Shown one piece after another: positions 57,301-64,000 of a stretch of 64,000 bases of DNA; within the stretch, counting starts at the first letter, position 1, and every line of letters starts with the position of its first letter. The notes beneath the pieces were generated by a model that was not told the DNA's origin, did no database searches, and saw only the letters and a list, made by a program, of their open reading frames with translations. The translations under genes and the position numbers were made by a program. The stretch is from Hydrangea macrophylla (Eukaryota; Streptophyta; Magnoliopsida; Cornales; Hydrangeaceae): NCBI GenBank assembly GCA_033977485.1, contig CM066991.1:134805642-134869641 (forward strand), given 5' to 3'.

Positions 57301-59716
57301 TATTATTTAATGTTCCATATTCATAGATCAATGCAGTAAGAAATATGTGAATCGTGTGATAATACAGATTGAAGATTTGAAATAGTGAGGAAAGACATGG
57401 TACTGCTTGTTTTAATTAAAACTCACCATGAAAGAGAGAAGCCCTGTAAGTATGCTGCATTATGCCATATAAAAAAGTGAGTAACAGTAGCCAAAGAAAT
57501 AACAAACAGTCACAAGTTTTCCCTCAAGGATGGTATCTCTTACCTTGATACAGACCACATTGGATTCCAACTTTCTGGATGAACTGGAAAATGATACAAA
57601 GGATGTGAAAATAAAATCAGTTACAAGATAAATATAATTGATGTGGTGTGACTACCAATGGAAATTCAAAACACTTACAATCACTCATGGATAGGCAAAT
57701 TTTCTTTTGTGTCATAAACCGTCCATTAGGAGTTGTCATGCTACAAGGAAAAAGTTACTTTTAGTTAATGGGAACTGTGTGAAAAATGATCAAGGATATA
57801 AAACAAAGACATGGAAAGCACCAAATCCTTTAATGAAATACTGTAAACAATGATAACTACACCACACCTGATTCCTGGAGGTTTAAATGGATACTCTGGA
57901 GGAAACTTGATTTTGCCATAGTAATATCCGCCTTATCACAAGAAGTAAAACCATTTTTCTCTCATGAATAAAATCATATGAAACCGGTATTAAAGAAAAA
58001 CAATTACAATATGTTATGCGTATGATACCACAAATAAGCAACATAATTAACAAACCTGCAAAAGGCGTTCCTTCGCTTCCCTCCAATACATAATCTGAAA
58101 CATTTAAAATCTGGGGATAAAATCTACTAAATGTATAAAAGAACTACTATAATAGAGAGCATGCAAAATAATGAGTTCCGGCAAACTTATGACATAGATA
58201 AACTGCAGTAAGTACAACACCTCAATCAATGAGGATAAAGGGAAAAAGATTATTACATGTGACAAACGGAATAAATGAAGCACACCTGACTATAAATTTC
58301 CACTATAGACTTGAGACTTTAGATTAAAACATCAAGACGTCACTCTTTCATTCTCTTATGAATGTTGGTTCAGAACATTGTAGTTAGCCACCTATCTATT
58401 TAAAGCTGAAAGCTTTGTTAAATTTTCCTTCAACATAAAATGTGAAAGTTCAATTACAAAACAAAAGGCCAAATGCCGAAGTCCTGGAAAAAAGAAGGGG
58501 GGGGGGGGGGGGGGGGGGGGGGGGGGCGGGGAAGGAACAAAACCAAACCAAGCCTCATGCCCAATCAGTTGGGGTCGACTGTATGAATCTTTTTTCTCCA
58601 TTCTGCACGATCAAGAGCTATATACTCACTTAAATTATATATATTCATATTTTGTTGCACGATCAAGAGCTATATGCTCACTTAAATTACATATATATAT
58701 ATTCATATCTTTTTGCACTATATATTCATATCTTGTTGCACTACATTACCCAAAAAGAACAAAGTAAAAGGAAAAAAGTATCTGTTCTTTTTGGGTAATT
58801 AGTCCTGCCCATGAGGGTTAGGAGGGGAGGATTGAATATAGACCCAACCTTTGGTAACATTTCCATAAACTGACTGCTCTGTGACTTGAAACCACGTTAT
58901 CACACTTGGCAATTCAAGCTTTCACCATAGCACTTGGCAAAAAAACTCATACTTCATTTAAAATAAGTATATAAAAGATATCAAATTAGTTCATAATTGA
59001 AAAGGAATATTGCAGTTGAAGAAACCATGAAAGAAAATATAAAAGGAAGAGTCATTCCACATTCTGCAATTCCAACAAGTTCAGATTGAAAAAAAAAGAA
59101 AAAAAAAGTCAGGTTCTAGAGGTTCACATACCATAATGAAATACGTTGTTAATTACCAACACGATAGGTAAATAAATAAAACAAAGGTGCTTGAGAAAAT
59201 TTCCACTTCGATTCTTATGCAGATCCAAAAATATTTGATACAAATTCACTACTTCCTCCGTCCCATATAAAGGGATCCTTTTCGGAATTCTAACTTTTAA
59301 GGAACATTTTTGGTGGTGGTGAAAATTTTGAACTTTCCATTATTGCCCTTCTTTTACGTTTAAAATTTCAGTGTCACTTCAAATGAAAAGTGAGTCTTAT
59401 TTAATAAACGGTAAAATTAGAAAGTGGGCAATTAAACTACATTCACTTTTCAAAGAGGACTCCTAAAATGGGTAATCCCAAAATGGAATAAAAGACTCTT
59501 AAAAATATGCAGAATATCTGAGTGATAAGTGGGTGGGGTGGTGCAGGCATCTTTGAGACAAAGATAGTATGATGCTCAGTCCATAACTCTGCAAACATAT
59601 CTAAAACCCTTCTCTCAAGAAAAAAAATAACTCAAGAAGGAAATATAAGTAGGCAACTTACGCCACTCAAGAATATCGTTTGGCGAAGGACGGGCTACAA
59701 CATGGGAAACAGGTTC
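54382..59716 (-). CDS. ubiquitin-conjugating enzyme E2, tail-anchored UBC33/34 (UBE2J2) type, 5' exon not seen
   Basis: Such E2s sit in the ER membrane and act in ER-associated degradation. Exons on the minus strand are 59716-59662, 58094-58056, 57931-57868, 57740-57679, 57583-57544, 57454-57427, 56547-56456 and 54655-54382, with GT-AG junctions and agreeing phases. The protein runs from EPVSHVVARPSPNDILEW through EGSEGTPFAGG, KFPPEYPFKPPGI and TPNGRF to KKICLSMSD, which holds the catalytic Cys. FHPESWNP, WSVSSILTGLLSFM and a linker lead to a C-terminal anchor (MMLLLVSIFGVVMALPLLQL). TPNGRF in place of the HPN motif is normal for UBE2J enzymes. The expected first exon (about 19 residues, MAEKACVKRLQKEYRA type) was not found in 59717-64000, so intron 1 exceeds 4.2 kb or the exon is lost. 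Intron 1 holds a MULE and a tandem duplication. Confidence 0.9.
58497..58526. repeat. 30-base poly-G run in intron 2 of the E2 gene
   Basis: Thirty consecutive G residues, GGGG flanking one C. Such a run can form G-quadruplexes and is prone to sequencing error. Confidence 0.85.
59251..59505. mobile_element. degenerate Stowaway-like MITE in an intron of the E2 gene
   Basis: ACTTCCTCCGTCCCATATAA at the left is a Stowaway end. The right side (CCCAAAATGGAATAAAAGACTC) keeps only an eroded version and lacks GGACGGAGGGAG. The boundary is approximate. Confidence 0.5.
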
Positions 59717-60230
59717 CTGAAAAATTATAGCAGCAAAATATCACGCGCAGAACATAAACGAATGCATTAAATTCAATTAACAATAAAAATCTGATAGGTG
59801 AGCTAAAAATCAACCAAAAATACACCTTGACCACAATATCAAGGCAAAAGATGATATCCACGTAGTACAAAGATCTTGTGCCACTGAAAGTATGTTGTGA
59901 AGAAGACATAGTCCAAAAGATACAATACACTAGTATCTTACAATTTCATGAAGAGTGGGCTAATTCCATAATGATATGGAAAAAATAGACACTGAACATT
60001 CCACACAAACAAGGGATATACCAAAATATGGCTATACATGTCTTACCTTAAATGTGCCCTTTTCCAAACCAATGCTTTATGTTTGTATGTAAGTCGAAAT
60101 ATGGACAGCATAATATTAATGCACAGCTACGTTACTTGGACTCTCCTACACTACCCCCAAGTACCCAATCCCCGTGTCCGAACCCCATACCCAATAGGGC
60201 ACTTGGATTCTCCACATGTGATGTAGAAAA

Positions 60231-60842
60231 AGTAAGAAGAAGCTCACAATTGAGAGCAAAGAAGGTTTCTAACTATTCATATGAAGAAACATAGCTAAGT
60301 TGCACGAAGCGGGAGCGGAGACGGAAGCGGGAAGGTTTGGGGCGTTTAGGAAGCGTCTATGTTAATAAAATATATATTCTATATTATTAGGAGCCCAAGG
60401 GCAAGGGGTATGTGTGTCATACTTTTAAATCAATTTTTAAAATAGTGTTATTTGCAAAGTAATAAAATAATTTAATCAGGGTTTTAATATTTGTAAAAAC
60501 TTCAGGGGTCTTTTCATAATAAACTTATGAATATAAAAAGTAAGAAGAAGCTCACAATTGAGAGCAAAGAAGGTTTCTAACTATTCATAGGAAGAAACAT
60601 AGCTAAGTTGCACAAAGCAGGAGCGGAGACGGAAGCGGGAAGGTTTGGGACGTTTAGGAAGCATCTATGTTAATAAAATATATATATATTATATTATTAG
60701 GAGCCCAAGGGCAAGGGGTATGTGTGTCATACTTTTAAATCCTGACATTTTTAAATAGTATTATTTGCAAAGTAATAAAATAATTTAATCAGGGTTTTAA
60801 TATTTGTAAAAACTTAAGGGGTCTATTCATAATAATCTTAAA
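60231..60842. repeat. 308-bp direct tandem duplication
   Basis: Unit 1 (60231-60538) and unit 2 (60539 to about 60842) share phrases in order: AGTAAGAAGAAGCTCACAAT, GCACGAAGCGGGAGCGGAGA, GGAGCCCAAGGGCAAGGGGT and AATTTAATCAGGGTTTTAAT. There are about a dozen substitutions and small indels. It abuts the MULE at 60843. Confidence 0.92.
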
Positions 60843-62345
60843 GGGTAAATTACATGGACTTCCCCTGAGGTTTGACTTAATTACACCGACCTCCCCTGTA
60901 TATTGAAAAATTACACTGACCTCCCTTGTTAGTGTTTGTCCGAAAACGGACCCAACAGAAGAAATGAAAAGTCCATAATACCCTTATACAAAATGATGTC
61001 GTTTTGGTGCTTAGAAGCACGAAGCGGGAGCGGGGGCGGGGGTGGGGGCGAGGGCGGGGCCGGGAGCCGGAGCCGGAGCGGGAGCGGGGAAGCGTTAAAC
61101 TTTAAGAGGTTCAAAGGTTGGAGCGTTTAAGAAGCGTCCAAATATTTGATATAGATATATTCTATATCTAATTATTGCAGAGGAATTTAGATTGACATAA
61201 TATATTTTGATAGTAAATTTTGTATTTGAAAGTCTTAAGCCATATGTTCCGACATAAAAAAAAAATTATTCGGTAAAATATTTGAGCAAAATAAGAACTT
61301 AAATCTATTTATAGGCTATTTTGCGACTTGGTTGTGATGAGAGCGGGGTGGGAGCGGGGTTCTAACACGAGGGGAGCGAGGTTTCAACAAGCTTCTTAGT
61401 AAGAAGCGCGGAATCAAGAGTCTAAGGAGGGAGCGTGACCAATTTAGAAGGTTCCTGCTTCTAAGTTTTGGAGTTAAAGAAGATCATATTCTTTCCTAAC
61501 CTCTCTCCTATACAGACACACACACACACACAAACACACACACATATATATCTTCCAAATCATACCCATTCTCTTTCTAAATCAGCCTTCCAAATCCACC
61601 CATTTTCTCTTCCACAATAGACCCATTATCCTGATCTAATTCCTTTTATTCTTAAACTAAGAAGAATAAATAAATATATGTATGTCTGTATATATACTCA
61701 GACACACACGAATACAGAGACGGAGACAGGGAGAACCAACCCATGAGGGCCATAACACAACAATTTCATCTTCAATACTTCGATCCCAAAAAACAAACTT
61801 CCATTAATTAAGATCTCCAATTATTGATTTCAATTTGTTTGGTTTAGATTTAGTGCACCTTATCTCCATTTTCATACCCTTAAATCCCCCAGTCAAACCC
61901 TAAATCAGAGCCAAATTCCTAAATCAATCAACCCTTGAATTCAATTTCATATACTGAGTTTGGTTTAGAAAAACTCTCAATGAGGGAATTGGTCAAATGC
62001 AAATGGGTTTAGGAATTGTAGATTCGGATTACGGCTATGGCATTGAAGATACTGACGAGGGTCCCAGCGCATGTGGTGGGAATTCAATTGATCTCTGTGC
62101 TCCTCTATATTTTCGATTACATAATATGTACACACACGAGTATTCTATTATATACATTTTGACAGTAGGTAATTTAACATTGCTGATATCATCAATTTAT
62201 GTTAGGGGGTTAACGGTAAACTAACGGAGGGGAGGTTTGTGTAATGCAAACTCACAACTCAAGGGAGGTCAGTGTAATTTTTCAATATACGAGGGAGGTC
62301 CGTGTAATTAGGTCAAACCTCAGGGGAGGTCCGTGTAATTTACCC
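60843..62345. mobile_element. MULE-like element with about 100-bp TIRs in the putative first intron of the E2 gene
   Basis: The left end GGGTAAATTACATGGACTTC pairs with the right end, whose reverse complement starts GGGTAAATTACACGGACCTC. The inverted repeat continues through AACCTCAGGGGAGG, TAATTACAC.GACCTCCC and TATATTGAAAAATTACACTG. The flanks aatcttaaa and taacttaaa agree at 7 of 9. The interior has GC-rich GGGAGCGGGG repeats and no transposase. Inner words near the ends (GTTAACGG) recall the element at 15840-17347. Confidence 0.85.
61010..61095. repeat. GC-rich (GGGAGC/GGGGGC)n minisatellite inside the MULE
   Basis: CACGAAGCGGGAGCGGGGGC begins a run of GGGGGC, GGGAGC and GGAGCC hexamers ending GCGGGGAAGCGTT. 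It is extreme in G content compared with its AT-rich surroundings. Confidence 0.8.
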
Positions 62346-62465
62346 TAACTTAAATGTTAAGTGTTTAAATATGTATATACACATTAGAACAGCAGCAGCC
62401 ACAGCTGTTTAGCAAAAAAAAACAAACCACAGCACACACACACACACAGAGAAAGAGAGCGAGAG

Positions 62466-62503
<38 letters not shown>

Positions 62504-64000
62504 GAAGGAGATGACAAGAGACAGAGACGAAGCAGACGATGATTGTTCGTGCGACGATGACTGTCAAAAGTTCGATTTTTCTCCACCTTGATGATGGTAC
62601 TGCTAGTGAATCAATTAAGACATCATGGTTAGGGTTGGCTCCCAAAGTAATTCTTCTTCTCTCTCTGTTGTTAGGGTTTAGATTTAGAACTTTGTCTGTA
62701 TTGATTTTTTCATCTCCCTCTTCCTTGTCATTGTCTGCCCCATGGCCGCTTTTAGGCAAGTGGGAACCGCGAATTTCTTGTGAGAGAATCGCGAGTCAAT
62801 CACGAATCTCACTAAGAACCACATAATCGTGGTTTTTGATGAGATTCGTACACCATTTGCACGATTCCTCTCCTACAACTAAGAAACATAGTATGTTCAT
62901 ATGCCCGACAACCGAGTCTAGGAAACATAGATGCACAAAACAACTTGAGGATTGATTCTACATCAAAGAAAGCACAAACTTTTTGACAAGTGAAAGATAA
63001 GTAATATGCCAGTTTCTCAACGCTCAGTAGAAAGTAGAAACTTGAGCGTTCAAATAGGTGCAAATGGGTGTCTTACCAACAGAAATTTGACATGCCATCG
63101 CATCGATTGACAATTAAAAAGAGTTAAAATACAAACCATTAAAACTCGGAAGTCGGAACAATTCAAGATATAAGAAAAACAATTGCGCCGATTCGCCGAA
63201 TAGAACGTTGACTAGTCTAGGTCGAGCCTTGGCCTGCCCGAACTCTAGAGTTGCTCCACAACTCAGCCCAAAAAACCAAACTTGAGTGAAGTAATTTTTT
63301 TCATTTATAGCACATGTTCACATAGTGAGGAGCATTCCCCTCTGGTAAAATATTCTCCCGCAGAAGATAAGTGAAACATGTTTTCTAATCAAAGTGAAAC
63401 ATGAAATCCTCCGAGGAAACTAACGGGGCCAAAGAGAATATTTCACAGATCTTGGCAGCAAGCATGACTCACGAGCCATATCAAAATTTAAAAAACTAAG
63501 GTTTAGCCTCAGATTCTCGTTCCGGTGCTAAGTTCCATTCGTTTATACAAGAACAAAATTAGAACCAACTACTATTGAGTATAGTTAAAAACAAAAAGGA
63601 CTGTGAATCCACGTCTAGGTATTCCAAAACTGCAGTTGGGATATGACTACATAACTTTTCTATTGACTACTAAAGTACCTCAATTAAAAATTCCCATGCA
63701 TCATACTTTAATTTCGAACAGTATTGAACGAAGGAAGAACAATATTGGTAAGAATAGGATGCAAAGGAAAACCCAGTAAGGCATCATACAAAAGTGGGTG
63801 TGGTAACATCTATGTGTGTAGTGTTATCAGACACTACATCGACAGTATGTGTATTGGTTATTATATGCTGTTATAATTGGTAGATTGTGTATTATGACTA
63901 TCGAATTGGCCCATTTTGTTATTCTTATTCCTTTAGAATTTGTCAGAATTTTTTCAGAATTTTTTTAACCTTAAATCTAGCGTATCGCCCTTGTTATTCT
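62346..64000. other. right-edge region, no recognised gene
   Basis: A (GA)n tract at about 62464-62502 is followed by GACGAAGGAGATGACAAGAG and a CT-rich stretch. No exon could be assigned. The missing first exon of the E2 gene should lie here or beyond, but no matching sequence is seen. Confidence 0.45.

Noticed and set aside
62365..62759. Ser/Leu-rich minus frames of 73 and 116 codons
   Set aside because: Driven by the (GA)n tract; no family resemblance and no splice-consistent extension.
63060..63095. ATGGCATGTCAAATTTC followed by a GTAAG donor on the minus strand as first exon of the E2 gene
   Set aside because: The short peptide does not match the expected UBC33/34 N-terminus, so it was not joined to the gene.

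Overview
The window is nuclear DNA of a flowering plant, most likely a eudicot. It has GT-AG introns, AT-rich intergenic DNA dense with transposons, and plant families such as ATL RING-H2 ligases and plant O-fucosyltransferases. I cannot name the species. All genes were assembled by hand from exon phases and family resemblance.

Genes, left to right. 486-1012 (-): 5' part of the 26S proteasome ATPase RPT1, lacking an expected second exon. 2286-8351 (-): Mit_KHE1-type mitochondrial K+/H+ exchange-related protein, 8 exons. 12403-15180 (-): O-fucosyltransferase family protein, 3 exons. 19159-25999 (-): NUMOD3-motif protein, 7 exons, with an in-frame 54-bp duplication. 36197-36727 (+) and 43341-44207 (+): two single-exon ATL RING-H2 E3 ligases that look like tandem paralogues. 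54382-59716 (-): ER tail-anchored ubiquitin-conjugating E2 of the UBC33/34 (UBE2J2) type, whose first exon is not in the window. From memory, the order RPT1 - K+/H+ exchange-like - O-fucosyltransferase - NUMOD3 - ATL resembles Arabidopsis chromosome 1 around At1g53750-At1g53820; this needs checking.

Most of the rest is transposable elements, many delimited here by target-site duplications (TSDs). Four solo-LTR-like elements of 2.1-3.1 kb (9224-11297, 21719-23836, 28887-31259 reversed, 49305-52451) each have TG..CA-type ends and 5-bp TSDs. At least three share an internal layout, including an array of a self-complementary decamer (CAGTCGACTG in two, GGATCGATCC in one). A decayed Copia element (27775-35875, minus) carries two nested solo LTRs and two hAT elements. 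MULE-type elements with 9-bp TSDs occur at 15840-17347, 26322-26495, 37095-37265, 38614-39583 (about 330-bp arms around a FAR1-like fragment) and 60843-62345. A Helitron nest fills 44475-48958. Stowaway, Tourist and hAT MITEs and one tRNA-derived SINE complete the set.

The genes form no operon-like unit. A proteasome ATPase, an E2 and two E3s of the ubiquitin pathway lie within 60 kb, probably by chance. The strongest leads are the palindrome-array LTR family, the exon-less RPT1 copy, the truncated ATL paralogue and the FAR1-carrying MULE.
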